Shown: positions 24,847-35,063, counted from the stretch's first letter. The stretch is 64,000 nucleotides of DNA from Ginsengibacter hankyongi (GCF_008710285.1 NZ_VYQF01000010.1:1-64000), one strand, 5' to 3'. The notes: generated by a model not told the origin, from the letters alone. Translations and numbers: made by a program.

Positions 24847-24870
24847 TGCCATCCTGAGCTTGTTGAAGGA
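24847..24870 (+). repeat. Dispersed intergenic repeat inside the leu operon
   Basis: TGCCATCCTGAGCTTGTTGAAGGA resembles the 45083-45106 sequence TGTCATGCTGAGCTTGTCGAAGCA. The common form TGTCATCCTGAGCTTGTCGAAGGA is, as I recall, scattered through intergenic regions of many environmental bacteria. Here it lies between leuC and leuD. Confidence 0.65.
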
Positions 24871-24900
24871 GGTTGAGATGAAGCTTAAAAATTAAACACC

Positions 24901-25497
24901 ATGGCATACGATAAATTCACTGTATTAAAAAGCACAGCAGTTCCTTTATCAATTGAAAATGTAGATACCGACCAGATTATTCCCGCACGCTTTTTAAAAG
25001 CAACAGAACGAAAGGGTTTTGGAGATAATCTTTTTCGCGACTGGAGATATAATAATGATAACTCACCAAAAAAAGATTTCGTATTAAACAATCCGGTTTA
25101 TCATGGAAAAATATTAGTGGGTGGAAGAAATTTTGGAAGCGGAAGCAGTCGTGAGCATGCGGCATGGGCAGTTTATGATTATGGTTTTCGTTGCGTGGTA
25201 TCCAGTTTTTTTGCTGATATTTTTAAAAATAACTGCATCAATGTTGGTATACTACCGGTACAGGTAAGCGAAGAATTTTTAGTTAAAATATTTAAAGCCA
25301 TTGAGGCAGATCCGAATACAGAACTTGAAGTAAATCTCCCGGAACAAATGATTACGATTCTTGCAACTGGAGACAAAGAATCCTTTGCCATTAATGGTTA
25401 CAAAAAAAATAACCTAACTAACGGTTATGATGACATCGACTATTTACAAGCTATGGGAGAAGAAATTCAATCGTTTGCCAAAAAGAGTTTATATTAA
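24901..25497 (+). CDS. leuD: 3-isopropylmalate dehydratase small subunit
   Basis: A 198-residue swivel-domain subunit that pairs with LeuC. Diagnostic segments are [14 protein letters not shown] near residues 20-33, [16 protein letters not shown] near 76-91 (substrate-binding), and [19 protein letters not shown]. The length is normal. Second gene of the operon, 20 bp before the synthase gene. Confidence 0.96.
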   Translation: MAYDKFTVLKSTAVPLSIENVDTDQIIPARFLKATERKGFGDNLFRDWRYNNDNSPKKDFVLNNPVYHGKILVGGRNFGSGSSREHAAWAVYDYGFRCVVSSFFADIFKNNCINVGILPVQVSEEFLVKIFKAIEADPNTELEVNLPEQMITILATGDKESFAINGYKKNNLTNGYDDIDYLQAMGEEIQSFAKKSLY

Positions 25498-25517
25498 AAT
25501 TTTCCAAGCAAACGATA

Positions 25518-27050
25518 ATGGCAAAATCACAACGATATATTGAAATTATGGACACTACACTCCGCGATGGTGAGCAAACCAGCGGTGTGTCTTTTTCTGC
25601 ATCTGAAAAACTAACTATAGCCCAGCTTCTGTTAACGGAAGTAAAAGTTGACAGGATAGAAGTTGCTTCTGCCCGTGTATCGGAAGGAGAATTTGATGCC
25701 GTAAAAAAGATTACCAAATGGGCCAAGGCAAAAGGACTCTTGAATAAAGTAGAAGTGTTAACTTTTGTTGACGGCGACGTATCTATACATTGGATGCAGC
25801 AGGCAGGTGCAAAAGTAATGAACCTGCTCACGAAAGGTTCGTTGAATCATTTAACACACCAATTAAAGAAGAAACCGGAACAGCATTTTGCAGAAATAGC
25901 TGACGTAATAAAGCGGGCGAGGAAAAAAGGAATTGAATGCAATGTATATCTCGAAGACTGGAGCAATGGCATGCGTCATTCAAGGGATTATGTTTTTCAA
26001 TACCTGGATTTTCTCTCAACACAGCCGGTTAAGAGAATTATGTTACCGGATACGTTGGGTATTTTAATTCCATCGGAAGTATTTGAATTTGTTTCAGAAA
26101 CAGTAAAGCGTTACCCGGGAATTCATTTCGACTTTCATGGCCATAACGATTACGATTTAGGCACTGCTAATGTGCTGGAAGCCGTAAAAGCTGGCGCCCA
26201 TGGCTTACACCTTACGGTCAATGGTATGGGCGAAAGGGCAGGCAATGCAGCATTGGCAAGTTCAATCGCTGTACTGGACGATTTTATGCCACAGGTGAAA
26301 TTATCGGTTGTTGAAAAATCTTTGTATAGCGTTAGTAAGCTTGTAGAAACATTTTCAGGATTTAGAATTCCCGTAAACAAACCAGTTGTTGGAGAAAATG
26401 TATTTACACAAACGGCCGGCATACACGCAGATGGTGATAAGAAAAATAAATTATATTTCAGTGACTTGATGCCTGAGCGTTTTGGGCGTCAAAGAAAATA
26501 TGCATTGGGCAAAACGAGTGGTAAGGCAAATATTGAAAATAATTTACAGCAGTTGGGTATCCTTCTTTCAGATGAGGATCTTAAAAAGGTAACTCAACGG
26601 ATTATTGAATTGGGAGATAGAAAAGAAGTATTAACGCAGGCCGACCTGCCTTATATCATCTCCGACATATTAGACGGCAATGCGCTTGAAGCAAAAGTGA
26701 CTATCGAAAATTACGTACTTACTCATTCAAAAGATTTAAACCCTTCGGTCACTTTAAAGATTTGTGTAAACGGTGAAGTATTTGAAGAGCATGCGCAAGG
26801 CGATGGCCAATACGATGCATTTATGAATGCTTTAAAAAAAGTTTACAAGCAAAAGAAAATAGAATTACCCCAGCTAACGGACTATGCTGTTCGAATTCCT
26901 CCGGGCGGTAAGAGTGATGCTTTATGTGAAACGATTATTACCTGGAGCCAGAATAACAGAGATTTTAAAACACGCGGATTAGACAGTGACCAGACGGTTG
27001 CTGCAATAAAAGCAACATTAAAAATGCTGAACACTCTTCAGCCACAATGA
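25518..27050 (+). CDS. cimA: Citramalate synthase-like enzyme (2-isopropylmalate synthase superfamily)
   Basis: A 510-residue DRE-TIM metallolyase: TTLRDGEQ with Arg16 and Asp17, metal-binding HGHND (His207, His209), then a C-terminal LeuA-type regulatory domain from about residue 390. It would normally be labelled 2-isopropylmalate synthase. However, the pocket residues Leu81 (LTFVDG), Leu104 (NLLTKGS) and Tyr144 (NVYLEDWSNG) match, in the same numbering, those I recall for Leptospira interrogans CimA, which condenses pyruvate with acetyl-CoA to citramalate for isoleucine synthesis. Other blocks (FTQTAGIHADGDKK, EGDG/GDGQYDAFMNAL, DYAVRIPPGGKSDAL) also look like CimA. The operon neighbours LeuCD and LeuB would complete that route. 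LeuA activity remains possible. Confidence 0.75.
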   Translation: MAKSQRYIEIMDTTLRDGEQTSGVSFSASEKLTIAQLLLTEVKVDRIEVASARVSEGEFDAVKKITKWAKAKGLLNKVEVLTFVDGDVSIHWMQQAGAKVMNLLTKGSLNHLTHQLKKKPEQHFAEIADVIKRARKKGIECNVYLEDWSNGMRHSRDYVFQYLDFLSTQPVKRIMLPDTLGILIPSEVFEFVSETVKRYPGIHFDFHGHNDYDLGTANVLEAVKAGAHGLHLTVNGMGERAGNAALASSIAVLDDFMPQVKLSVVEKSLYSVSKLVETFSGFRIPVNKPVVGENVFTQTAGIHADGDKKNKLYFSDLMPERFGRQRKYALGKTSGKANIENNLQQLGILLSDEDLKKVTQRIIELGDRKEVLTQADLPYIISDILDGNALEAKVTIENYVLTHSKDLNPSVTLKICVNGEVFEEHAQGDGQYDAFMNALKKVYKQKKIELPQLTDYAVRIPPGGKSDALCETIITWSQNNRDFKTRGLDSDQTVAAIKATLKMLNTLQPQ

Positions 27051-27085
27051 AATAAATTATTACAAATTCATTTACAATAATTTCA

Positions 27086-28159
27086 ATGGCAAACAAACAC
27101 ATCTTAATTGTTCCCGGCGATGGCATCGGCCAGGAAGTAACAGCCGTAGGTAAAAAAGTATTGAATAAAATAGCTGCAAAGTATAGCCACACCTTTACTT
27201 ATGATGATGCGTTAATAGGCCATATTGCTATTGAGGCAACAGGTAACCCATTACCGGATGAATCACTGGAGAAGATGAGAAATTCAGATGCGGTTTTGTT
27301 TGGTGCGGTTGGCCATCCAAAATACGATAACGACCCATCAGCCAAAGTACGACCGGAGCAAGGTCTATTGAAAATGAGGAAAGAATTGGGATTGTATGCT
27401 AATATTCGCCCGATAAAATTATTTGATGAATTATTGGGGGCGTCAAGCATTAAACCGGAAATATTAAAAGGCGCTGATATTTTATTTTTCCGCGAATTAA
27501 CAGGTGATATTTATTTTGGAGAAAAAGGAAGAAAGAACAACGGGGATACCGCATTCGATGTTGCTGAGTACAGCCGTTATGAAGTTGAGCGCATAGCCCG
27601 TAAAGCTTTTGATGCAGCCAAAACAAGACGTAAAAAATTATGTTCTGTTGATAAGGCCAATGTGCTTGAGACATCCCGGTTGTGGAGAGACGTGGTTCAA
27701 AAAGTTGCATTGGAATATCCTGATGTAGCAGTGGAGTACCAGTTTGTAGATTCAACCGCCATGCTGCTTATAAAAGACCCGACCCGTTTCGATGTGGTGG
27801 TTACAGCCAATTTGTTTGGTGATATTTTAACGGATGAAGCATCTCAAATAGCCGGTTCAATGGGGATGCTTGCAAGTGCTTCTATAGGTGATGGCACAGG
27901 AGTTTACGAACCTATTCATGGTTCTGCCCATGATATTACCGGCAAAGGCGTAGCTAATCCTTTGGCCTCCATTTTATCGGCTGCTTTGCTATTGGATATT
28001 TCATTTGGAATGAAGGAAGAATCCGAAACAGTTATAAACGCAGTTGATAAAGTTTTAAAGGCCGGTTATCGTACAAGAGATATTGCAGATAGCACTACCC
28101 CTGCTGATAAAATATTGGGAACTGAAAGAATGGGAGAGGAGGTATTAAAATTTATTTAG
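27086..28159 (+). CDS. leuB: 3-isopropylmalate dehydrogenase
   Basis: A 357-residue beta-decarboxylating dehydrogenase, normal length. Motifs are IVPGDGIGQEV at the N-terminus, RELTGDIYFGEKGRKN, the catalytic Lys region CSVDKANVL, metal-binding Asp in DILTDEASQIAGSMGML, and the NAD-binding EPIHGSAHDITGKG near residues 276-289. It oxidises and decarboxylates 3-isopropylmalate, and likewise 3-methylmalate in the citramalate route. Last gene of the operon; it converges with the GLPGLI gene 38 bp away. Confidence 0.95.
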   Translation: MANKHILIVPGDGIGQEVTAVGKKVLNKIAAKYSHTFTYDDALIGHIAIEATGNPLPDESLEKMRNSDAVLFGAVGHPKYDNDPSAKVRPEQGLLKMRKELGLYANIRPIKLFDELLGASSIKPEILKGADILFFRELTGDIYFGEKGRKNNGDTAFDVAEYSRYEVERIARKAFDAAKTRRKKLCSVDKANVLETSRLWRDVVQKVALEYPDVAVEYQFVDSTAMLLIKDPTRFDVVVTANLFGDILTDEASQIAGSMGMLASASIGDGTGVYEPIHGSAHDITGKGVANPLASILSAALLLDISFGMKEESETVINAVDKVLKAGYRTRDIADSTTPADKILGTERMGEEVLKFI

Positions 28160-28197
28160 TTTGTAAGAGATTTATTTTAGACATTATTGTTTTCAAT

Positions 28198-28968
28198 TCA
28201 CAACAAGGTCTCCCATAAAAATCTTGCCTTCTGTTGTTTAATTTCTTCGTTTTCGGTTTTGTCGTCGCTATACCAGTCTTTCGCACGATCAATTATTGTT
28301 GTTTCTAAAAATTTCAAGTCATAATACTTCCGTGAACTTACCGGTTTAATCTTATTTTCGTCTACGCCAGTCAGTGAGACTTTTGTCGCAATCCATGATG
28401 TGTATAGTCTTGGTATCGTTACCCCAAGTATCATACCCGGTAAACCATTTATAGTACAGGGGCCGCCGGAAATCATAATTTCATCAGTATAAAAGGCAAA
28501 CACGTAAACACTGTCAAATATTATGGCAACCGCTTTCCTGCAGTTGAAGCCTGCAATAACCCGGGTATCATTAGTAATTCTCCACTTTAATTTTGGAATA
28601 GAATCCTCGATATCTATATTAGTGCCATCAATATTTTTTTGCATATTCATTTTGCCTGTTTCATAATTGCAAAACCAAATATTTTCTTCATCGCTTTTTC
28701 TCCACCACTGGGGAACTTTTTTTGATGCCTCATCCCAATGATCAAATTTGTAAATGCTTTTATTACTGGCGAAAGTAAAATTGTAATATGCTGTTTTAAA
28801 CTGTGGAAGCTGATCTTTGAGCATATCTTCAAACATACCATTGCCCATTGTTTTTTTAATATTCGCCTTTACTTCATATTCTATTACCGCTTTGGTAATA
28901 AATTGTTGTGCGTGTACCCGTGCCTGTGATAGTACTGCAATTAATACAAAATATACTTTAATTTTCAT
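28198..28968 (-). CDS. GLPGLI-family protein
   Basis: A 256-residue exported protein when started at the ATG of 28966-28968, which gives the signal peptide VYFVLIAVLSQARVHAQ; the longer frame to 29031 overlaps the upstream receptor gene and adds no signal. The family hallmark is NGLPGMILGVTIPRLYTSW, preceded by the conserved FAFYTDEIMISGGP (proteins in this family share a GLPG[LM]I motif). The first half has an ITNDTRVIAGFNCRKA block also typical of the family. It begins 16 bp after the receptor gene, a pairing often seen in Bacteroidota. Biochemical function is unknown; a periplasmic partner of the receptor is likely. Confidence 0.88.
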   Translation of the reverse strand: MKIKVYFVLIAVLSQARVHAQQFITKAVIEYEVKANIKKTMGNGMFEDMLKDQLPQFKTAYYNFTFASNKSIYKFDHWDEASKKVPQWWRKSDEENIWFCNYETGKMNMQKNIDGTNIDIEDSIPKLKWRITNDTRVIAGFNCRKAVAIIFDSVYVFAFYTDEIMISGGPCTINGLPGMILGVTIPRLYTSWIATKVSLTGVDENKIKPVSSRKYYDLKFLETTIIDRAKDWYSDDKTENEEIKQQKARFLWETLL

Positions 28969-28984
28969 AACGCTTTTTTTAATA

Positions 28985-31762
28985 CTATTTGGTTTTGGCT
29001 GTTTTGTTTTTAAAATCCCATTCAAAGCCAATCATGAAATATCTTTTTAAACGGTCGTTAGTTACCTGCGTATAAGTGTTGCTGTAAAAACCTCTGCTTA
29101 CGCCTATATTATCATTTAAAATATCATGCACTGAAATATAAGCGGTAAACTCATTGTCTTTAAAAGTTCTTTGCAAACGGGCGCCCCATTGATTGGAGTT
29201 CAGGTTTTTATCAAATTGCGAGGTTTTCTGGCGGGAAAATATTTGCAAATCTGAAAGCAGCGCCCAAACTTTTTTATAATAAACAGTGGCATTCAAATAT
29301 ACCGTGTTGCTGTTGTAATGAATTTTTGTGTTGTTCTGCGAAGTGGTATTGGCATTGTAATTAAACTGATCACTTACAGAAAAATCATATTTCTTTTCTT
29401 TTGATTTCGAAATCCACACAGAAACGCCGGGCGATACTGTTTTAGAAAAACTTTTTACACTATTAATGATATCCGCATATTTATTATAGCTAATGTTAGG
29501 ATTGAAATTAATCCTGGTATCAATTTTTTTGATCTTAACACCAAAGCCGCCATAAAAATTAAGGGAGAGGCTTCCATTAGTATTAATAGGCTGGGTAACG
29601 GTTTTACCTGAATGAACATTAATGATTCGGTTATTGGTAATTGAATTACTGGTGAGCCTTATATTAAAAGACTGGTACATCCATATATCCTTTAAGAAAT
29701 TATAACTATTGTGGGATACGTTGAATGAATTGGTGAAAGATGGTTTTAAATCCGGGTTACCAATATATTGGTTAAAGTAATCATTGTTATTTCTTAAGGG
29801 CTGTAGCTGGTTAATAGTAGGCTGTGTAGTGTTTCCCGTATAATTAACCCTGATGCCATGATTAGGCTTATAAGTATAAGTAAAATTAGCGCTGGGGTAA
29901 AAATTTACATAGTCCCTGGTATAATCTTTATTAAAAGTGAGATCCTGCAGGTCGAAATTCGTAAAGCCAAAGCCGGAGCCGATATTTAATTTAACTTTCT
30001 TGTTCGCAAAATTTATTCTTGCGGAAGGGATATTTTGAACGATGTTTTGTTTAAACTGGTTCGATAAGGAATCAACCAATACATCATACTTATTTGAAAA
30101 AGGCGTATAGCTGTACGTAAGCTGATCGTTAGTACCATAATTATAGGAAAGCTGGTAAGCCAGTTCCAGTGAATATTCTTTTGCTAACGGTTCAGTGTAC
30201 ACGATTTTACCCGTTAAATTGGTAGCAGACGTGTTATAATCTTTCATTTGGTCAACGTCCTGGCTGCCAGACGGAGCGCCGTCAAGATATGCCTGGTTAA
30301 AAGACTTTAAGAAATTAGTTCCTTTATTATTTAATACGTCCCAGTTGCCGGTGAAGGTTAATGTCCTCCTGCTTTTATGGAATTTATGCCGAAAAAGTAT
30401 ATTTCCTGAAATTGCATTTTTATCATTACTGGTTGAAAGATCTCTTGAGCTTGTATTTTTTATAGTTCCGTTATTTCCGGTGCTGATTGAATTTAACATG
30501 CTACCGCTTTCGGTATGATAGAAATTTGTATTGACCGTAATCTTCAAAGAATTCATGGAATCCAGCTTCATATCCAATATTCCCCTGATCTTAAAATTAT
30601 GGCGGTTTACATTATCCACCTCTGTTGAGTTTTGATCTAAAACCGAATCGCCTACCTGGGTCTCTGTAAAAGTTTGCTTGCGATTCGTGTACTGTTGACT
30701 GTTATATTTAGGTGAGAGATTAAAATTATATTTATCGTTCCATTTATTACTGTATTGCATTCCGGCGTTTACATTGGTCATAAAACCATTCTGCGGATCC
30801 ACATAGGGCTCGTCGTCGTTGGTATTGCCGGTCCATTGAAAATTAACATTACCATCATCATCCAAATTCATACTTATATTATCATCACCACCGCCATACT
30901 TTTGTTCATCCTGCCAGCTAAGGCCATCCTGTCCTGTATTGCCGCTTAACAGGAAAGCTGATAATTTTCGTTTTCCTCTAAAGGAACTAAATAGTAAATT
31001 CTCATTATAACGGTTTTCCTTATTTTGTTGCGTACCACCGGTTACATCTGCCTTACCAAAGTAACCATGCTTGGCATTTTCTTTTAATTTAAGGTTAATG
31101 GTCTTTTGTGTTTTACCATCATCGATTCCTGTAAACTCTGCCTGGTCGCTTTTTTTATCAAACACCTGCACTTCTTTAACGGCATCGGCTCTTAAGTTTT
31201 TAACGGCCATACCGGGATCATCGCCAAAAAATTCCTCTCCATCAACCAATACTTTTTGCACGGTTTCTCCCATGGCTGTAATTTTTCCATCTTTATCTAC
31301 CTGTATGCCTGGCAATTTTTTTAATAATTCTCCCACGTTGGCATTGGCACTTACCTTAAAGCTGTCAGCTGTATAAACTGTGGTGTCACCTTTAATACGA
31401 AATCCTGACCCTGATTTTATAATTACTTCCTGTAATAATTTACTTTTTGAAATAAGATTTAACTGGGCAAGCTGTTCATCATTATTAATTTCAATATTAT
31501 CCAGCAAATCTGCAAAGTAAGGATGAGTGGTCATCAAAATATATTTGCCGGGCTTTACATGTGTTAAAGTAAATCTGCCGGCGGCATCAGAGCGGGTGAA
31601 TTTATAAAGAAAAGAATCTTTTGGAGTAAGCAAGGCAATCACTGCGTTTTTCACTGGCTTATTTTCATTTGGGTCGTTTACTGAACCTGAAACTTTAACC
31701 GATTGCGAAAATGTTGTAAGGGATAAAAAAAATCCGGCGATAATTACAGTTAGTTTTTTCAT
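28985..31762 (-). CDS. Outer-membrane beta-barrel receptor (TonB-dependent receptor-like)
   Basis: A 925-residue protein. Signal peptide (FFLSLTTFSQS), then a carboxypeptidase-regulatory-like beta-sandwich (about residues 22-105: VSGSVNDPNENKPVKNAVIA, GRFTLTHVKPGKYIL), then a plug-like domain (GELLKKLPGIQVDKDGKITA, VLVDGEEFFGDDP, AVKEVQVFDKKSDQ), and a long barrel of repeated amphipathic strands ending in an aromatic C-terminus. It belongs to the outer-membrane beta-barrel group that pairs with GLPGLI proteins. It is shorter in plug and lacks a SusD neighbour, so it is not a polysaccharide utilisation SusC. Substrate unknown. Confidence 0.88.
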   Translation of the reverse strand: MKKLTVIIAGFFLSLTTFSQSVKVSGSVNDPNENKPVKNAVIALLTPKDSFLYKFTRSDAAGRFTLTHVKPGKYILMTTHPYFADLLDNIEINNDEQLAQLNLISKSKLLQEVIIKSGSGFRIKGDTTVYTADSFKVSANANVGELLKKLPGIQVDKDGKITAMGETVQKVLVDGEEFFGDDPGMAVKNLRADAVKEVQVFDKKSDQAEFTGIDDGKTQKTINLKLKENAKHGYFGKADVTGGTQQNKENRYNENLLFSSFRGKRKLSAFLLSGNTGQDGLSWQDEQKYGGGDDNISMNLDDDGNVNFQWTGNTNDDEPYVDPQNGFMTNVNAGMQYSNKWNDKYNFNLSPKYNSQQYTNRKQTFTETQVGDSVLDQNSTEVDNVNRHNFKIRGILDMKLDSMNSLKITVNTNFYHTESGSMLNSISTGNNGTIKNTSSRDLSTSNDKNAISGNILFRHKFHKSRRTLTFTGNWDVLNNKGTNFLKSFNQAYLDGAPSGSQDVDQMKDYNTSATNLTGKIVYTEPLAKEYSLELAYQLSYNYGTNDQLTYSYTPFSNKYDVLVDSLSNQFKQNIVQNIPSARINFANKKVKLNIGSGFGFTNFDLQDLTFNKDYTRDYVNFYPSANFTYTYKPNHGIRVNYTGNTTQPTINQLQPLRNNNDYFNQYIGNPDLKPSFTNSFNVSHNSYNFLKDIWMYQSFNIRLTSNSITNNRIINVHSGKTVTQPINTNGSLSLNFYGGFGVKIKKIDTRINFNPNISYNKYADIINSVKSFSKTVSPGVSVWISKSKEKKYDFSVSDQFNYNANTTSQNNTKIHYNSNTVYLNATVYYKKVWALLSDLQIFSRQKTSQFDKNLNSNQWGARLQRTFKDNEFTAYISVHDILNDNIGVSRGFYSNTYTQVTNDRLKRYFMIGFEWDFKNKTAKTK

Positions 31763-31944
31763 GCAGAATTGTTGTGGAAGGGAAATTAAATTTCAAAAAT
31801 CACTCTTTTATTTAGAATAACTTAATCACTATCCTTAAATTTACCTTAAAGTAAAACGCGTATCGGTACTGATTTCAATAATTATAAATTATAATACAAG
31901 CATTGAAATAATACATGCAGAAGGAAATATTTAATTGAATAAAA

Positions 31945-33894
31945 ATGAGCAGTTTAAAAAAATACGAAGAAGAAAATTTTGTGGACAGTACCAGGCCTGT
32001 GTGGAATTATTCTCTTTTTAATGAGGAAGACCTTGAGAACTTTAGAAATGGAACTCATTACAGCTTGTATAAAAAATTCGGTTCGCATCCGTTACAAGTT
32101 TTAGGCAAGGAAGGATATTATTTTTCGGTTTGGGCGCCTAATGCAACCAGGGTAAATGTTATAGGAGATTTTAATGAATGGAATAACGAAGCCCATCCAC
32201 TTTTTGTACGGCTGGAAAAATCGGGTATCTGGGAAGGTTTTATTCCCGGGATAAATGAATACACTTCTTATAAGTATTATATTGAAGGATTTGAAGGAGC
32301 AAAACTATATAAGGGCGATCCTTATGCAAACTACTGGGAAGTCCGGCCTGGTACGGCTTCCAAAACAGTTAATCTCGCTCATACATGGACAGATAACGAA
32401 TGGATGCATAAACGCAAAAGACACAACGACCTTAACTCACCCTGGAGCGTATACGAAGTTCATCTCGCCAGTTGGATGCGGCCTTTTCCCTATAGCGAAA
32501 CTTCATTAAACTCTTATCGTGAACAGGCAAAACTATTGGTTCCCTACGTAAAAAAAATGGGATTCACTCATGTGGAGCTAATGCCTGTGATGGAATTTCC
32601 ATTCGATGGAAGTTGGGGTTACCAGGGAACAGGATATTTTGCACCAACATCACGGTTTGGCATACCCGAAGAATTTATGGAGATGGTTGAAGCATTTCAT
32701 AAAGAAGATATCGGTGTAATACTTGATTGGGTTCCCTCGCATTTTCCACATGATGCATTTGGTCTTTTTATGTTTGATGGTACCCATACATATGAATATG
32801 CTGATATGAGAAAGGGCTATCATCCTGACTGGAACTCGTATATTTTTAATTATAAAAGAGGCGAGGTTCGTTCGTTTCTTATAAGCAGTGCCCGCTTTTG
32901 GTTCGATAAATTTCATATTGATGGTGTAAGAGTAGACGCGGTAAGTTCCATGCTTAAGTTAAATTATTCCAGGGAAGAAGGGGATTGGGAACCAAATGAA
33001 TTTGGTGGCAATGGAAACCTGGAGGCAATTGCTTTTATAAAAAATCTTAATGAAATGATATACCGGGATTTTCCCGATGTACAAACAATTGCAGAAGAAG
33101 CTACCGACTGGCCCGGTGTTTCAAAACCCACATTTTCAGACGGGCTTGGCTTTGGAATGAAATGGATGATGGGATGGATGCATGATACACTTGATTACTT
33201 TAAAACGGATCCGCTTTATCGTAAAGACCAGCAGGATAAATTTACTTTCAGCATGATGTATTTTTATGATGAAAACTTCATGCTGCCTCTTAGCCACGAT
33301 GAAGTGGTTCATGGAAAATCTCCCATGATTTATAAAATGCCCGGAGATGACTGGCAAAAATTTGCAAACCTCAGGTTGCTCTACACTTATATGTTTACTC
33401 ATCCGGGCAGTAAATTACTTTTTATGGGAAACGAGATTGCCCAGACTTCTGAATGGAATTATCATACGGAACTTGACTGGCATTTACTGGCGCACGAGCC
33501 GCACCAAAAAATGCAGGATTTTGTAAGCCAGATAAACAGGTTGTACACTTCGGAACCCGCGTTGTACGAGTGCCAGTTTGAGGAAGAAGGATTTGAATGG
33601 ATTGATCTCGATCACCGGAATGAATCCGTGATTGTGTATATGCGTAAAGGCAAGAGAAGCAAAGAGAATGTTTTAGTAGTTTTTAATATGACTCCTGTTA
33701 CCAGGGAAAATTGGACAATAAAAGTGCATGGTAAAAAGGAATGGAAGATGATATTAAACAGCGATGATAAAAACTTTTGGGGTGGCGGTTATTTCGATAA
33801 CCAGGTAATTACAACAAAACTGGTGGATAAAAAAAATAAGGAATACGAAATAAACCTGCATTTACCAGCGTTAGGTGCTATAGTACTGAAATGA
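31945..33894 (+). CDS. glgB: 1,4-alpha-glucan branching enzyme
   Basis: A 649-residue GH13 enzyme that forms alpha-1,6 branches in glycogen. An N-terminal CBM48 domain (about residues 50-130, YYFSVWAPNATRVNVIGDFN) precedes the TIM barrel. Catalytic residues visible are Asp331 in GVRVDAVSSM (nucleophile), Glu384 in AEEATDWPGV (acid/base) and Asp452 in LSHDEVVHGK (transition-state stabiliser). The C-terminal beta domain ends in ALGAIVLK. It is divergent from the receptor operon and is followed at 29 bp by a TPR protein. No other glg genes are in the window. Confidence 0.95.
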   Translation: MSSLKKYEEENFVDSTRPVWNYSLFNEEDLENFRNGTHYSLYKKFGSHPLQVLGKEGYYFSVWAPNATRVNVIGDFNEWNNEAHPLFVRLEKSGIWEGFIPGINEYTSYKYYIEGFEGAKLYKGDPYANYWEVRPGTASKTVNLAHTWTDNEWMHKRKRHNDLNSPWSVYEVHLASWMRPFPYSETSLNSYREQAKLLVPYVKKMGFTHVELMPVMEFPFDGSWGYQGTGYFAPTSRFGIPEEFMEMVEAFHKEDIGVILDWVPSHFPHDAFGLFMFDGTHTYEYADMRKGYHPDWNSYIFNYKRGEVRSFLISSARFWFDKFHIDGVRVDAVSSMLKLNYSREEGDWEPNEFGGNGNLEAIAFIKNLNEMIYRDFPDVQTIAEEATDWPGVSKPTFSDGLGFGMKWMMGWMHDTLDYFKTDPLYRKDQQDKFTFSMMYFYDENFMLPLSHDEVVHGKSPMIYKMPGDDWQKFANLRLLYTYMFTHPGSKLLFMGNEIAQTSEWNYHTELDWHLLAHEPHQKMQDFVSQINRLYTSEPALYECQFEEEGFEWIDLDHRNESVIVYMRKGKRSKENVLVVFNMTPVTRENWTIKVHGKKEWKMILNSDDKNFWGGGYFDNQVITTKLVDKKNKEYEINLHLPALGAIVLK

Positions 33895-33923
33895 TTGGTA
33901 CTTAATTTGCAAATATTTCTCCA

Positions 33924-34946
33924 ATGAAAAACCTTATCCTTGCAATTTTATTTTTCCTCCCTGCCTGTGTTCTTTTTTCTCAGAATTCAGACAGTGCTCA
34001 ATTTTATTTCAAAAAAGGACTGGGTGAAAAAACTTTCAGGCTTTTTGCCATCGCCGCCAGGGATTTTGATAAAGCAATAAGCTTTAATCCAAATTACACA
34101 GAAGCATATATTGAAAGCGGTAATGTAAACCTGGAAATGCATAAAGTTGACCCCGCATTAGGAAATTTTACTAAGGCATACGAGTTGGATCCTGGTAATA
34201 ATGAAGTGATCAAACAGTTATCTACGCTCTATTTTAATAACAGGCAGTTTCAAAAAGCAATTGATCTTTCCCAAAAATGTAATAACTGCAGCGATGCTGA
34301 CCGGATTATGGGAATGAGCTATTACAATCTTGAAGATTATGGGAAAGCTCAAACTCTTTTACAAAAAGCGATTGGTAAAAACGATAAGGATGCGGAAGCT
34401 GCCTATACGTTAGGGCGTACCTACATTGAATTGGAAAACGAAAAGAATGCCATTCCCCTTTACCAAAAAGCCATTACAATAGAACCCGAAAGAAACATGT
34501 GGATATATGAGCTGGGACTTATTTATTACAACCAGGACGATTATAAAGACGCTTTAAAATATTTCAATTTGGCTGGTGATAAAGGTTATACTAAAACAAA
34601 CGATTACTATGAAAATGTTGGGTTCGCGCAATTATATACCGGCGATACCGAAAACGGATTAAAAACATTGAACGAAGTTCTTACCCGGAAACCCAATAAT
34701 AAAGAGTTGATAAATAACATTGCGTATGCTATGTACGAAACAAAGCGATACGATGATGCGCTTGCCTACTACCAAAAGCTGCTTGAATTAAATCCTAAAG
34801 ATGCTTCTTCGTTATTTATGGCTGGAATGACTTTTCAAAAGAAAGGTGAAAAAGAAAAAGGCCAAAAGATATGCGATAAAGCCATTGAAATGGATCCCTC
34901 TCTTGCAAGAAGCCGGCAGAAAAAAGATGTTCCTATGGGTTTATAA
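33924..34946 (+). CDS. Exported tetratricopeptide-repeat protein
   Basis: A 340-residue protein with a signal peptide (ILFFLPACVLFSQ). The body is about eight TPR units (for example FDKAISFNPNYTEAYIESGN, ALGNFTKAYELDPGNNEVIK, AIPLYQKAITIEPERNMWIY and ALAYYQKLLELNPKDASSLF) ending at about residue 325. TPR solenoids mediate protein-protein contacts in the periplasm or at the outer membrane. It is 29 bp after glgB on the same strand, possibly co-transcribed, but no functional link is evident. Confidence 0.88.
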   Translation: MKNLILAILFFLPACVLFSQNSDSAQFYFKKGLGEKTFRLFAIAARDFDKAISFNPNYTEAYIESGNVNLEMHKVDPALGNFTKAYELDPGNNEVIKQLSTLYFNNRQFQKAIDLSQKCNNCSDADRIMGMSYYNLEDYGKAQTLLQKAIGKNDKDAEAAYTLGRTYIELENEKNAIPLYQKAITIEPERNMWIYELGLIYYNQDDYKDALKYFNLAGDKGYTKTNDYYENVGFAQLYTGDTENGLKTLNEVLTRKPNNKELINNIAYAMYETKRYDDALAYYQKLLELNPKDASSLFMAGMTFQKKGEKEKGQKICDKAIEMDPSLARSRQKKDVPMGL

Positions 34947-35063
34947 TCGAGAAAATGTTGTCGAAATATTTCAGGCTTAATTTTATTGCCTGTCTGCCTT
35001 TTAAAATTAAATTGAAAATTAACACCTGTAACTCTTTGAAGGCTATTCTATTTTAGTCTTAAT

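Noticed and set aside
25518-27050. Plain 2-isopropylmalate synthase (leuA) label
   Set aside because: Pocket residues agree better with citramalate synthase; kept as an alternative, not the main call.
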